Assembly: GCF_023856365.1 (NCBI RefSeq)
Contig: NC_064534.1
Coordinates: 7,894,536 to 7,958,535, forward strand
DNA length: 64,000 bases
Origin: Brienomyrus brachyistius
Lineage: Eukaryota; Chordata; Actinopteri; Osteoglossiformes; Mormyridae
Direction of reading: 5' to 3'
Positions 1-14,200 of this stretch are shown piece after piece. Each line of letters begins with the position of its first letter. Position 1 is the stretch's first letter. The notes under the pieces were generated by a model. It saw only the letters and a list, made by a program, of their open reading frames with translations, had not been told where the DNA came from and did no database searches. A program made the position numbers and the translations under genes.

Positions 1-846
1 TCCGGGCTGCTTGCTCTAAAGCTACTGTAATCCTCAGACCTTGTGTACGCAAACACGTGCTGCCGCAAGAAGAGACTAAGCTGCCCTGTGAGACGCTGTG
101 TAACTCAGGGATATTTTTGGCTGGACAGCAGCTCTGCACAATGAAATGTGTTCGATAATTAGATGCACGTGGGACACGCCGCTGTGCTCCACTTGTTCTG
201 GTATTGTTCGAGTTTTTTTTTCTGAGCGGTTTTCATTAGCGACTCTTTATTTTACTGAACGCAAGTAAATTTACAAGATGACTGACTTGATTTCACATTT
301 TGTTTACCTTCCACAGTGCCTGCAAATTTGTAGGGATGATTTAATTATTTGCACAAGGTCCGGTTACAGTCGTTCTGTTGAGTTTCCTGCCATGATTGAC
401 GTTATCCTCACTTTCAGTGCATCTATGACATCCGTTAATCCGGCGTTATGGAAAGGAAGGGAGAGCGTAGGACCACCCAGGAGTGGCGTTGAGTTCAAAC
501 CCTTCTTACTCTCCTGCTTAAAGGAATTCTGCACGTAGAAGAGATGGATTCTGGGGGGGGGTGAAGAGCAAGAAATATTTGTTTTATTAGAAGTCTGTAA
601 CCTTCGATTGGGTAGAAAGGTTTACAGTTGCAAAGGTATCGGCTGAAGGTTTGTGTCCAAACAGGACACAGCAGAGAGTGTGAACCTTCGTTAGCACAGT
701 GTATGGCTGCACTTACAGTACAGTGGACCTTTGAGTAGATAAATCGTCAGAACCATTTGCTGGATCATCTGGGGCTGAAAGTCTTAAATGAGCAGCCAAC
801 GAACTTCCTTTGCTCACTGTAAATGTAGTGTATAAAGTTACGCTTA

Positions 847-848
<2 letters not shown>

Positions 849-938
<90 letters not shown>
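849..938. repeat. Composite (GT)n-(AT)n microsatellite
   Basis: About 20 GT dinucleotides run directly into about 24 AT dinucleotides. Both strands have spurious open frames (Cys-Val and Tyr-Ile or Thr-His repeats). The alternating purine-pyrimidine GT half could adopt Z-DNA, and the AT half could form a hairpin. Confidence 0.97.
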
Positions 939-942
<4 letters not shown>

Positions 943-1297
943 AAATCCCCTCTACTGTACACAATAAGCTGTTACAACAAAGACTGGAAAGACTGAGCTC
1001 CTTTTGTTTACAGATTTTTGTTTACTGAATTGTTGCTTTGCTTTGACTACTGTAGTAAATGATCAAGGAATGGAGGCAGGAAGGCTAACATATGTTCATT
1101 AAAAGCCCACCGAAAGCAGTTGCTTTCCGTGTCCAGCTGTTCGAGTGTAAATAGACAGCAATTTAAATATTATGCTCTGAGATTCAGTAGCCAGCAGAGT
1201 ATGAAGTTCATCTGGGTTCTGACACACCCTGCGGAGACGCCCTTGTGACTGAGGACAGCTGGTCCCAGCTTGATTATTTCTGGACCTTTCTTTTCAT

Positions 1298-1318
1298 GGG
1301 GGGGGGGGGGGGGGGGGG
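1298..1318. repeat. Poly-G run (21 bases)
   Basis: An uninterrupted run of 21 G in a PRDM6 intron. It is one of several G or C homopolymers of at least 16 bases in the window. Exact length is prone to sequencing error. Confidence 0.95.
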
Positions 1319-1921
1319 TGAACTGTCTTCGTTCAAGAGGGATTTTTGAACTGTAGACGCATTTTTCATAAACAACTGTAAACAAAGAAACAACTCCGAA
1401 AATGTCAAACACTGCAAAACTTTGTAAACACAGTTGATATTTTTCTGCATTTCATAACAGACCGCAGACAGATTTGTGTTTATGGTTTGCTTAGCAAAAC
1501 ACATGACAGATATCCGAGGAGTGAAGTGCACATGTCGATATTACCCAGCAGCCCCTTACAAATGACGTAATTATCCAGCCCACGCCCATATTGGGGCCAG
1601 ATCAATTTAGCAGGTGAGCTCTCCGAAGGAGACAAATGATGTTCATTGGTGATTAGATTAATCTGTTTATTGGTGTACATCCTGTAAAAGTGCATTAAAA
1701 ACACACACTTTACAAAATAATGAGCCATGGAGAGTGGGCAGCGTGATGAAGCCATTTTTGATGTTTCATAGATTTTAAGAATCCTAGTTAATGTCAGACT
1801 ATCTAGTGTTTGTTTAATCGGCTGGAGTTGTGCTCCTTTAAGCTCTGTAAGTGACCGTGTACTTAACATGCCCGTCACCTGCTGCGTTAACAATGCCCGC
1901 CTCTGTTTTGTCACCCTCCAG

Positions 1922-2279
1922 TGAACGTGCCGGCCACTGTGGTGGAGGCCTTGACTAAGCAGGACAGCCTGCAGGCCTTCGGGAAAGGGGGCAAGCCGCC
2001 CGGGCTACCGGTGATAGCGGCGCTCCGCTCCATGGTCTTCCCCCACTCGCCCTGTGCTCGCAACTTTGCCCTGCTCGAGAAGCCGGGCTCTGCCGACTCC
2101 GGGTTCGGCCCCCTGGGCAGCAACAAGAACCAGCAGCGCGTGCTGGCCAGTCCTACCTCCACCAGCCAGTTGAGCACAGAGTTCAGCGACTGGCACCTCT
2201 GGAAGTGCGGTCAGTGCTTCAAGACCTTCACCCAGCGCATCCTGCTCCAGATGCACGTGTGCACGCAGAACCCGGACAG
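1922..2279 (+). CDS. prdm6: PRDM6 exon: linker and first zinc finger
   Basis: Acceptor AG is at 1920-1921 and donor GTGAGG starts at 2280. It encodes [13 protein letters not shown]..., then a Ser/Gly-rich linker, then the C2HC finger [12 protein letters not shown]...HVC. The exon ends with two bases of a split Arg codon. Confidence 0.93.
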
Positions 2280-5200
2280 GTGAGGAGCTCTCTGAAGACT
2301 GGCATAATCACTGGCATGCCAACCAGAAGGCTATGCAGGGTTGCCAACTCTCACACAATAAATTCTTACAGCAAATCTATATTATTCCGTTATAAACTTA
2401 AAATTAGCTACACCAAAAGCATTGGGGTAGTTTCCAAACCCTATACGCTATTTACAAGGTAATAAAGCTGTTACATGCATGTAAAATTGAAAATATCAAT
2501 CCAGCCAGCTGACCAAATTTGGCATCCTTGGGCTAACCAGCATGCTAACTATAGCATACTGAAAAACATGCTATCTAGCATACTAACTAGCATACTGAAA
2601 ATCATTCTAACCAGTAGACTAACTAGCATACTGAAAAACATGCCGTCCAGCATGCTGGCAGACCTGTTGACTGACATGCTGACAGGAATGATGCTTGTCT
2701 TTCATGGTTTGATAGAATTTTTGACAATCAGACCTGCTGATCTAATGAGTCATGGTGACATCCGACCTGATGGCTATGTTGACAGATGTATTTGAAAGAC
2801 GTGTTTATAGACAGGTTAACAGACCTTTATGGTCATGTTGAAAGCAATGTTGACACATTTGTTCACAGTCATGTTGACAGAAATTGACAGCCATGTTCTC
2901 AGTCATGTCAACAGATAACGTGACAACGTATGCTAACAGACATTGGTAATCATGTTGATAGTCATGGTAACAAACATGTTCACAATCAAGCTGACAGACT
3001 GACAGCCCTGTTAACAGACATGTTGACAGTCATGTTAACAGAAATAGTGACAGATGTGGTAACAGACATTGACAACGATGTTGACAGTTGTGGTGACAAA
3101 TGTGTTGACAGACATTGACAGCTGTGTTGACAGTCGAGGTGACAAATGTGTTGACAGACATTGACAGCTGTGTTGACAGTCGAGGTGATAAATGTGTTGA
3201 CAGACATTGACAGCTGTGTTGACAGTCGAGGTGATAAATGTGTTGACAGACATTGACAGCTGTGTTGACAGTCGAGGTGACAAATGTGTTGACAGACATT
3301 GACAGCTGTGTTGACAGTCGAGGTGACAAATGTGTTGACAGACATTGACAGCTGTGTTGACAGTCGAGGTGACAAATGTGTTGACAGACATTGACAGCTG
3401 TGTTGACAGTCGAGGTGACAAATGTGTTGACAGACATTGACAGCTGTGTTGACAGTCGAGGTGACAAATGTGTTGACAGACATTGACAGCTGTGTTGACA
3501 GTCGAGGTGACAAATGTGTTGACAGACATTGACAGCCATGTTGACAGACTTGTTGAGAGTCATGTTAACATAAATGGTGACAGATGTCCTAACAGACATT
3601 GACAACCATGTTGACAGACGTGTTGACAGTCATGTCTTCATCATAATGAAGCTTCACTCTGACCCATTCGTCTTTGTTTTGCTTTGTGTCCTTGTTTGTA
3701 TGCATTTATAATTCATCAGTGCGACTTGTCTTAAAGCATTCCTGGCACAAACAGTCACAATGGATACTTATATACAATTTAAATAATCTTTGGACTCTCA
3801 GAAGGGATCATAAAATTAACAATAAAACAAAAAATTCAAAAAACAAAACCCACCTTTATGGAGTAAATGGTGCACAAGCCATTCACACTTTAAATGTAAA
3901 TAATGCACGTTTATCAGCCAACTCACCTATATACAGACGCTCCTCTACTTACGAACTTTCAACTTACGAACTTTCAGACATAAGAACGGAGAGGGCTGTG
4001 AGTCCAAATTGTGTTCGTTGGGCTCCGGTTTCCTGTCCGCAACATCGGTTTATTTTTTTGTGATCCAATCCCACTTAGGTTTACAACAAGGTTTCCAACA
4101 CACTAATGCTTGGAAGTTTTATTATACGAACACTTTCTTCTATTTCCATAATGAGACAAACACTGTGGTATTCAGCATTTGATGTTATTACAGCAGAAAT
4201 AGTCAAAGGTTTGTGGTGCATTTAGGGTATGGCAAGTCACACAGCATTAATCAGTGAATAGCAGTGATCATCGGTGAACAGCAATGCACAGCAGTGACCA
4301 GGAGTACTTATGAGTGAATAGCAGTGAATGGGTGTGATCATCAGTGAATGGCGGTGCACAGAAATGATCAGCGAATAGCAGTGGATGGGAGTGATCATGA
4401 ATGAATAGCAGTGCACAGGAGTGATCATCAGTAAATATCACTGAGCAGGGGTGATCATTAGTGAGTAGTGGTAAGCAGGAGTGATTATCAGTGAGTATCA
4501 GTGAGCAGGAGTGATTATCAGTGAGCAGGAGTGTTCATTATTGAGTAGCAGAGAGCAGTGTTAACATCACTAAACGACAGGGTATACAGTAGTGTCTGTC
4601 ACAGCACTTACTCTGACAATAAGTCCCAGTGGCTGTTTTCTTATGATTAATTTTATTATTTGGATGTAAGTCTAAGCTTGTTCATAATGAAGTGCAGGAA
4701 ATGCAGACACACAAACACACACACAAGCACCCAACATGGTAATTTTCCTCTAAACCAATGAAATTAGTGTCAGTGTGACCCACCCACCGTCACAGCGCTT
4801 TTATGGTTCAGATGCAGTATGTAACATCTCAAAACTTAATTAAAGATGTTGAGGGATATATTGGAAATTTCTGCTTAGTGCTGTTTTTCTTCAGAGAAAT
4901 ACCCACCCCAACTGTGATGTGGAGGAAAACACATGCCACTTATTCAATAAACTAATATTCATACCGAAGAAAAATGTTGCCTGGATACTGAGGAGTTGAA
5001 GTCAATGTGAGGGTTTGTCAATATCCAACTTTATGGCTCTGGGGTGCAGATCAAATTCAGCTGAACAAGGGAATTGAGGTCTGGATATTTGGAGGAACAG
5101 CTTCTACACCCAGTAAATAGTCTAATATATCTGCATTAAAATATTCTACACTGTGTTCTTTGGCATTTCTGCTTATGCATGCTTATTGATGCAGAGTTTA

Positions 5201-8200
5201 TAAGTGCAGTCAGTAACAGAGGAGTTTCCCGTGGCATCACTAAAGGAGACATTTCCTGTGGAATTCCCCACTAAGACACTCTTGGGGGGTGAACATGGGA
5301 TCCCTTCTTACTCAATCATTCTACGGAAAGTGTACTGGAGTACAGTGGTACACTGATCACATTGATCACATGCAAATATAGATTAATGAGGGTCAGTAAC
5401 GTGCACATGTGCAGTGATGAGCATTTGGGAACATGTGCACAAGCATTATGAAGGTCTGGGAACATGCACGCAAGTGTTAAGAAGGTTTGGTGTGCATTGA
5501 TGAGGGTTGATTCCATATGTTGTGTTGTGTGGTTCTCTTATGTTCTGAAAAACCCAGCACTGCCCTGCACTTCTTTTGTAGGCCAAGTTGATGGACACTG
5601 GGCTTCAGTGGACCATAAGCATATTGGTGTAGAATGCGATAAATACCAAGTCAAGAACCTTTGTGTTGTGCTGAAGCTCCATGTAAATGTTCAAGAACCT
5701 GTTTATTTCCCTGACTATCGGCTGGGCTCGGCTCCTCTGAGACACGATCACTGCAGAACCATCTGGGCACAGAAAACAGAAGGTACTCCTCCCCAGTGAT
5801 GAATGCTTCAATATTCTTAATCATAGGTGAGCAAGCCTTGTCTGCGGGGGTCCAGCTGCCATTATCTGCTGGTCTTCAAAACAGAAACCTGCTGATAAGG
5901 ACTTGAAAATGTTGGGTGGAGGGTCCGTTGATACCAGCTAAGCTAGTAAAGAAGCTGAAGATCCTGGAGAGTAGTGACTATATTCAGCCTCTCGAATTTT
6001 GGGCACGAACTCAAGGTCTCCTCCACATGGATATATTACCTACTTTTTTGGTGAACTTATGTAATCCAATTACTCTATTCAATGGGAGAGTAACCATTGC
6101 AGCCCAAGCTGAGTGGGGCTATAAGGACAGCTTGTGTTCCGCTATGGAGACCCTGATCTTAGGAGGCTTCCCTGATGGGTTTGCAGGTGTTGCTAAAAAA
6201 AAGACGTCCTCGCTGCGGTACATGGCCGTTAGTGGAAAAGGTACAGGAGGACTGAAGGAGGAACCCAGAGAAGCTGGTGGAAACCCACATGGATGCAGGT
6301 TGCATATGCAAACTCTATAAAACCACTGCAGGTGGGAAATCAGCATGCCGCCCCTGTTAGGATTATAATAATAAATATTACTTACGTGCTTTTTGAAAAA
6401 TGTGGTTTTTGACAGTTAACATAATACCTCCTATACCATCAACCCTGCCTGTACTTACAGCCTCTGTGCCCTTACCCATTATCCCAGTAGTAACCAATAC
6501 TGGGTTTTACGTCATTGATGTCTGTACCTGAAATCTAGATGCTGTTGTGTACAATAGATGCTCATGCAGTAAAACACAGGTGTTTTGACACTGCTAAATT
6601 GGTGGTCACTGACTGGTTCGAAATCCCATTAACAGGAGTATTGGAGTGATCCTACCAGGATTTAACTTGAGTGAAACCTCTGGGTTTCAGATCAGGCCTC
6701 ACAAGCCAATACAGATGAGTGTATGCATATTCACGTGGCGAATGAGGAGTGGCCTGTCAAATTTTCAGCTCAGGTCGGCTGGCGGGGCTCATGTTCTCAT
6801 GCCACATTGGACTCATAATCAAAAGCACACTCCTCCAGCCTCTGGACCATGGAGAAGCCAGCTGATTCACTGCCTGGTGTGTTTGACTGAGGAAACCACA
6901 TTCTGTGAGGTTCGTATCCAGAAATCTCAAGCTGCTGTGCAGGTTTAATTGTATAGAGGATCATTTTAGACTGTTGTAGAGATTTCACTGTGCACAGAGG
7001 AACATCTCAGGCTGCTGTGGAGGTTTCACTGCAGATAGAGGGATATCTCAGTTTGCTGTGGAGGTTTCACTCTGCGTTGAGGAACATCTCAGCTGTTGTG
7101 GAGGTTTTACTGTGGGTAGAGGAATATCTCAGGTTGCTGAGGATGTTTCACTGCAGGTAGACGAACATCTCAGCTGCTCTGGAGGTTCCACTGTATGTAG
7201 AGGAACAGCTCAGGCTGCTCAGGAAATTCCACTGTGCAGAGGAACATCTCAGGCTGCTGAGGTGGTTTTACTGCATGTAAAGAATTATGTCAGGCTGCTG
7301 TGGAGATTTCACTGCATGTAGAGGAAGATCTCAGGCTGCCAGGGAAGTTTCACTGTGCTTGAATGACCTATAATGGATCCTGACACCAGTACATATATGA
7401 GAACACACTCTACACTTAGACACTCTAAGCTGTAGTCACTTTCTCTAAGTTAACGGCTTAAAGGATCCCAGCCGTCCACGGAAATATTGACACGGATCTC
7501 AGAATCTTCCTGCCTAAGCCCATATGACTGCTCAGTGCTTAAGGCCAGCTGATAATGAAGGTGTCCTCTGTGGTAATTTATTTTTAGCTCTCTTAATTAC
7601 CACAATTTGTGAATGGGAGGCACCATTGTGTTTGTCACATTTAGTATTTTAATCAATACCCACAAACCAAGACCTCTCAATACCTGCAGTAAATATTTCC
7701 AGCACAGTAATTTAATAAATCATTGATTATGCATCGATGTTGTCATTCTAATGAATAAGGACTTTAATGAAATATGGAGATTACACAGCTCATTTAAGGT
7801 CTCAGATTACAAGGCAAAACACTGCAGTATGTAACCCCTAATATTAAATCCCTGAATGTCACCCACATAATTATGCTGTCATTGTTAACCTAATGGTCAA
7901 ACGGTTACAGAGATTAGGCAGTTAGATCACATGTTTTACGTTTAGTTAGTAGTGATATGTACAGAAGATACTGTATGTTACATTCTGGTGTGCTAATAGT
8001 ATTGGCTGGGAATTAACTCAATCACTATTACTGTATGTTCAGATAGGTGAAAGAAGAACTAACTAGAAACTTTTTTGCTGAATTGAATATACAGCACTGT
8101 GTGTAGAGTGTGCTGTGGGTGTATAGTGCCTGTTCTGTGTGTCTGTACTGTATGTACTGCACTGTGTGTACAGTGTGTCTGCTGTGGGTGTACAGTTCCT

Positions 8201-11200
8201 GTTCTCTGTGTCTGTACTGTATACACTGCACTGTCTGTAGAGTGTGCTGTGGGTGTACAGTGTCTGTTCTGTGTGTCTGTACTGTATACACTGCACTGTC
8301 TGTAGAGTGTGCTGTGGGTTTACAGTGTCTATTCTGTGCATCTGTACTGTATACACTGCACTGTGCGTACAGTGTGTGCTGTGGGTGTACAGTGCCTGTT
8401 ATGTGTGTCTGTTCTGTATATACTGCCCTGTGTGTAAGGTGTGTGTTGTGGGTGTACAATGCCTGTTATGTGTGTCTGTACACAAGGATCACCCTGTCGC
8501 CAGTCTGTGGCTGCAGGGCTCTCTGCTGTAATAAACAATAACCGGGCATTAATCACCAATCGCCTCGGTAATAACCAGAATCCGCACATTAATCACTCAA
8601 AAACACCCCAGTCAATAGCAGCTTCACAGAAAATCCACCAGACAAATAGTCTGAATCATACAATACGAGCAGCGACCTGCATTTGAAAATAGGCTCTAAT
8701 AAACAAACAGAGGTCTCCCTAATTCACTTACATGTGATCTGTGCGGGAGTTACTCCGGATGCTAAACTGTTGCGGTCAAACGTTGAAGGCTTTCAAACGA
8801 CGTCTGATTTCGTAAGGAGCAATGTGCTGATGACAGACTGTAGCCACACCCACCACGCAACCTCAGCAATGAGATCCCGAGCATAGCCATGCAGCAAGTG
8901 ATACCTCAGACCCACACTGTTCTGAATGGAACAGTGTGAGTTTTTTTCCAGTGGCTGCAATGCCAACTGGATCAGTCCTAAAGTTAGAGGACCTGCTCAT
9001 AGGGCTGGATGTAGGATAACATCATACCCAGGGTGAAGCAAATGCAGGTAAATGGCTTTGCTCAAGAGCTCCCAATGGAGTAGGATCACCCCCGAGATTC
9101 ACGGGATTCGAACCAGCAACCATCTGACTGCAGGCACAGCTGGCTCACCTCAGAGTCACCATTCCATCTGCCATTTCTGCCAAAGTCAAGTTAAAATCAC
9201 CCTAGGTGTGTACACTGCTTAAACTGGAATAGCTATGATTTTAAAAATGCCCTGCAATTGATCAACACAGCCTACAACCCCCACTCCACAACCCCGTGAC
9301 CCTGGCAAGGAGAAGCGGATGCATGCATTTTAGGTTTCTTACATGTAAACTGGTACGGTATTAATGTTCGTTAGTGATGTGAAATTTTGGGAAATGGATG
9401 GATGGATGGATGGATGGAGGGATGAGATGCGGTTTTGTACGTGGTACATTTAAATGAAACCCCTAATGTATATTTAAACTGACATTGTGCATATTATTTA
9501 AATTATATTAACAGTTGCAAACGCAGCAGTTAAACAGTTCTTTATATTCTCCTGAATGAAAGAATCGATACTTTGTATATCCTATGAAATTCTTTTATTG
9601 CTTCATAGTTAATTATTAGACATTAATAACCAATCCTGGAGCCCTAAGGAATGGGACATGGTGTATTTAACCTGTGTGTCTGTCCCTTAATGCCCCTGGA
9701 AACACTTTCTACAGGGACTCATGCCGAGTCCTGATACCTCACTGAAGACTCTCTGTGTTTCTTGATCTATGCTTTTCTTTCAAGGTTTCTTTTTAAATCA
9801 CCATCTTTAGCTGCTCTGGGGGTCAGAGGCTGTTGCGTCGGCTGTGTTCAGCATGGCAAACAAAAACACTGATGATTTCGGCCTTGTGGGTTTGCTAATT
9901 TAATTGGAGAAATAATGTGATTGATGGCGCTCAGCTGAATAGTCAATTACTCTAATTACCCCCGTAAGTGCCTCCTTTTGTGCCCTCTGATCATCGATAA
10001 ATGTGTGGTTTGTCATCACCTTTCCATGACTAATTGGGATTAAGAGAGATCATTATGGCTTTTAATGTGCAGGGAGGAGAGGGCTGAGGTTAAAGGAATG
10101 TCATTGTCACCGCTGACGGACGGTCACATCTCCGGCGGAACATTTTTAACGAGGGTCACGCTGCCATGGTAACTGGTGCCCTGTGTCATCCCACCCCCCT
10201 TCATGTCAACAGGCCTTACCAGTGCGGCCACTGCTCCCAGTCCTTCTCCCAGCCGTCCGAACTGCGTAACCACGTGGTGACCCACTCCAGTGACCGGCCC
10301 TTTAAATGCGGATACTGTGGCCGGGCATTCGCCGGGGCAACCACCCTTAACAACCACATCCGCACTCACACTGGGGAGAAGCCATTCAAGTAAGTAACAG
10401 TGAGTACCACCGTCTCCTCTGATGCCTCACAGATCACTGTGATGTGGCTGGGACACCATCCATAGCAACCAAACCCACCCAATGGGTGTTCTTCACCTGC
10501 ATAATTAACTGCCGTTATTTATCAGTTACACATTTTAATGCAGTTAGGCCAGGTAGTCTGTTAAAAACTTCACTCAATGCTACCACAGCAGGAAGAACCT
10601 CGCTCAGGGCTAGCACAGGTGTTTTAATTTAGCAGGAACTCTGATATAGGCTAGCACAGCATGAAGAACCTCACTCAAGGCTAGCACAGGTGTTTTAATT
10701 TAGCAGGAACTCTGAAAGAGCAAGGCTACCACAGCATGAAGAACCTCACTCAAGGATAGCACAGGTGTTCTTATGTATCAGGAAACCTGTAAAATCAAGG
10801 CTACCACAGCAGGAAGAATATTGCTCAAGGCTACCACAGCAGGAAGGATTTTCTTCAAGGCTAACACAGGTGTTCTTACATCCAGCATAGTTTCTGCCAT
10901 TAAACTATAATTAAATCATTGAATATTTGGACATTTCCCACCTTGCAGTTTGTGCTGAAATCCCCTGTCAGAATATCCATCTTCTGAAACCGGTTGTCCT
11001 ATTCAGGGTCACAGGGGATCTGCACAAAGCAGGGAACAACCCAGGATGGGGCGTCAACCCATCACAGGGCACACTCACTCACCATTCATTGGACTGTGGG
11101 GGGAAACCGGAGTAGCTGGAGGAAACCCCATGACAACACAGGCAGAACATGCAAACTCCACACACATGGAGCCATGGTGGAAACTCAAACGTTGGTCCCA

Positions 11201-14200
11201 GAGGTGTGAAGCAACAGTGTTAATCACTGCACCGCCATGCCCCCTTTTTCCAAAACATTTTTTCGTGTCTCCGTGACCGTGTACTGGATGAGCAGTATAG
11301 AAGATGGCTGGGGAGGGTTTTAGATGCCTTTAAGTCTGATAATCATGGAAGCAAGTGACTGCTTATCAACCTTGGGTGTTTCCTTATAGTTAGAATGTTT
11401 ACGAATCTTCAGAATGACTTTACTTGTGCCTTGTGCCCGTAACTTCCAGGATAGGCTTTGGACCCCCACAGCCCTGAAAAGGACAAGCAGGGATAGAAAA
11501 AAGTATTCATATGTAGGAATTGACTGACAGCTTGTGGGTGTGGTCAAAGAGTCCTTTCGGAACAACAGAGCGCCCCTGAATGTCGGCAAGCAAAGTGTAG
11601 GTCAACAATTGTCTGGCTTCCCTCAACTAAATAACCGTTTGGATTGTATCACATCAGGTGTAAATTTATCAGTAACTGACAGAATGCAGATCCCACCTCA
11701 GACACTAGGGCTGGTCACCCCAAAGCTGATCCTCTCTTTGCCTCGGTCTCGCTTTAGTAGGAGCCGTAATCCATCTCGACATATTTCCCAGCATCTGACC
11801 AATGCTATATGTGATACAGTGTAAATAGATTCTTGTAATTAATTGAATAAGTTAAGGGGTCAAAGTGGATAATAGATTTCTTTTAATTTAATGGTCGTTA
11901 CTTATGCCTGACCCTGTTGACTCCAATTTTTTTCAACACCAAACGTCTGTCATGTTTTCAATAAGGCCACCATGCAGGTCTAATTAAGGCTATCGGATTG
12001 CTTACTGTAACACTCGCTGAAGAGGATGTGCAGCGTGGCCCCCTTTGATAATCCATCATCATAAAAGCACTCGGCTCAAACACAGGCAGGAGAACAACAG
12101 CCGACCACATTACGAGGAACCGTGAAGGAAAAACAGCAGCGATGTGAAAGATAAGTGATAGCGAGGCCTTGAACACGCTTCATATGTCAGCTTCGCGTCG
12201 GGGGAGAGGCGGGACCCCAGGGCTGAACTTCTTGTTATTGTTACCATGGTTAATCATAGCTGATGATTATCATTCCATCATAAGCTGGACACATAATTCA
12301 TAGAAAATTTATTTTAACTCCAGGGCGACCCACCCCCCCCTTTTTAAGAAAAAGAAATGAAAACACATTGTCATGTTTTTATTATGTCCGACACGAGCGA
12401 CGTTTCTGTTTTTGCTCGCTCTGCGGCTGTTCGTTTTTTCGGGTGACGTAACAAAGGGTCACGTTGGGTGTTTGTCAGTGTCTGTACTTTGGCACTTGTG
12501 CTACTGCCGGATCCAGGGCCTCTCCAAGCACATGTGGTGCCCTAGGAAGGCTTAACCCAAGGCAACCCAACCCTAGCAAACATCACTGCCCAATTTCACA
12601 TTGTGGGGGGGGAGGGGTTTGCTACGTCAATGTCCCACTCTGAAGACTGCGTGCCGGGCGGCTATCTCTGTTGCCTGTAAGATCGACCGGTGCAGGTCGG
12701 AGCTCCGAAACAGCTGTTAAAGCCTGGTGTTTCGTACTGAGAGATCACCATCAAATGTAACACCCCTCCCCCAATTCACGCACCTTTCAAGTGCTGGAAG
12801 GAGCCTCATTTGGAGGGGGTACTGCAACAAATCAGCTTTCTAATAAGCAATCAGTGCTGCACAAATGTGTCATCAGCATTTCAAATGCTCCGGGGGGGTG
12901 GGGAGCTCACAAAGACATTAATGAATACACAGCAGAAATCTTTAGCCAGTCAATATGGCTGAGTTATTGTCATTGAGCTGAATCTATGGTTGATAGATTA
13001 AAGCTGGCGTTTCACGTTTGTCATGACTCCGCTGTGAAACATTACTTAGATCATTTTGGATGAGGTCTGCAACTTTGGCTGTCTGGACCGGCCCACGCAC
13101 TCGCCGTACGAGGCCTTGCTGCCCTTCATCCATTTACGACAGTAAATAGCACTATGAGGCACTATTATACTTTACATAGGTGGGTAGTTCAGGTGCAGAA
13201 AGTAAAAGTCCAGGCCAAGATTTTGTTTCAACCAACCAGTTGAGTATAAAGATTCGCGGTGACAGAGGACTCAACTGGTTGCTTGAAACAAAATCTTGGT
13301 CTGGACTTGTACTCTCTGGACCTGAACTATCCACCTCTGCATATACATACAGTGTATGGACAGAAATTGAAAGGTCAGAGGATCAGCTGGATATCATCCA
13401 AGCAGCCAGAGAGTCAAGCCTCCATCTCCTTGTAGAGCCTGTTTATCGGCCATGCATCTCCATGGACTGTTATCTCAGGTAATCAGCCAGATAAAAGCTA
13501 CACCTGAAAACACAGCGGGGCAACTTACCCAGAACAAATCGCTCGATTTTTATCTGCTGACATGTTTTAAGTCTGTTTTAATGGCCTGTGGCATGCAGGT
13601 GCCATAATTGGGACAGTTAGCAGGAAGGCAAACATTTTTTTTAATAACACGCCCGTATCTCTGGATGGCAGAGCCTGGGGAGAACGGGCAGGGGCAGCAG
13701 ATTGCCACTGTACACCTAGCGACTCCCAAAACGCAGCAGGAGACGGTCTCTTTGACGGTTGGCCTGCGGGGTCCCCACTCTCAGTCTGCTGTCGGTTAGA
13801 AAGGACGATGATACGCACCTTAACTGAGCAGGTCTCCCCAGGGACCCCCCCCACTGGAATTATTGACAGCCCCCCCCTGCTGAGCAGCCTGTAGCATCTC
13901 CTCCCATCTTCACCATCAAGGACTGAGGCCTGGGTACCAATTACACCCTTCAGGCCTCTGCAGGGTCTGTCAATGCTTTCAAGTGTCAGCTGGCATTAGA
14001 GCAGCCTGGCCTCAGTGTGAGGGGGGGGTGAATGTGTATGTGTGTGTAATGGGCTCTGAGCTTCCTTTGGATCTCTTGTGTCCCACCCCTCTCCCCCGCA
14101 GGTGCGAGCGATGTGACAGGAGCTTCACACAGGCCACCCAGCTGAGCAGACACCAGCGGATGCCCAACGAGTGCAAACCGGTCAGTGAGAGTGGCGAATC

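Larger units (their letters stand above)
1..1921. other. PRDM6 intron (partial) at window start
   Basis: No coding exon is recognisable here. The stretch ends at the acceptor AG at 1920-1921, before the first PRDM6 exon in the window. It contains a GT/AT microsatellite and a 21-base G run, listed separately. The PR/SET-domain exons of PRDM6 must lie before position 1. Short open frames here, including one over the microsatellite, have no recognisable protein content. Confidence 0.7.
2280..10212 (+). other. PRDM6 intron (7.9 kb)
   Basis: A GT...AG intron between finger 1 and fingers 2-3. The codon split across it (AG|G) closes exactly, so no coding exon is missed. It contains a 46-bp satellite, several minisatellites, SINE fragments and candidate conserved non-coding elements, each listed separately. 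Confidence 0.85.
10390..14101 (+). other. PRDM6 last intron (3.7 kb)
   Basis: A GT...AG intron between fingers 3 and 4. It contains a 71-75-bp tandem repeat, a V-SINE and a palindromic MITE. The remaining sequence holds no recognised coding exon. Confidence 0.85.

Noticed and set aside
3087..3535. CRISPR-like regular spacing of repeats
   Set aside because: The 46-bp units are contiguous with no variable spacers, and the DNA is clearly vertebrate; this is a satellite.
2986..3605. Three long overlapping minus-strand open frames (164-191 codons) of Cys/Ser/Thr repeats
   Set aside because: They are translations of a 46-bp satellite in all three frames; no splice or start context and no non-repeat residues of note.
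5464..6320. Possible extra gene or PRDM6 alternative exon on the plus strand
   Set aside because: No protein-family signature, and part overlaps a V-SINE fragment. The PRDM6 codon split across this intron closes without it.
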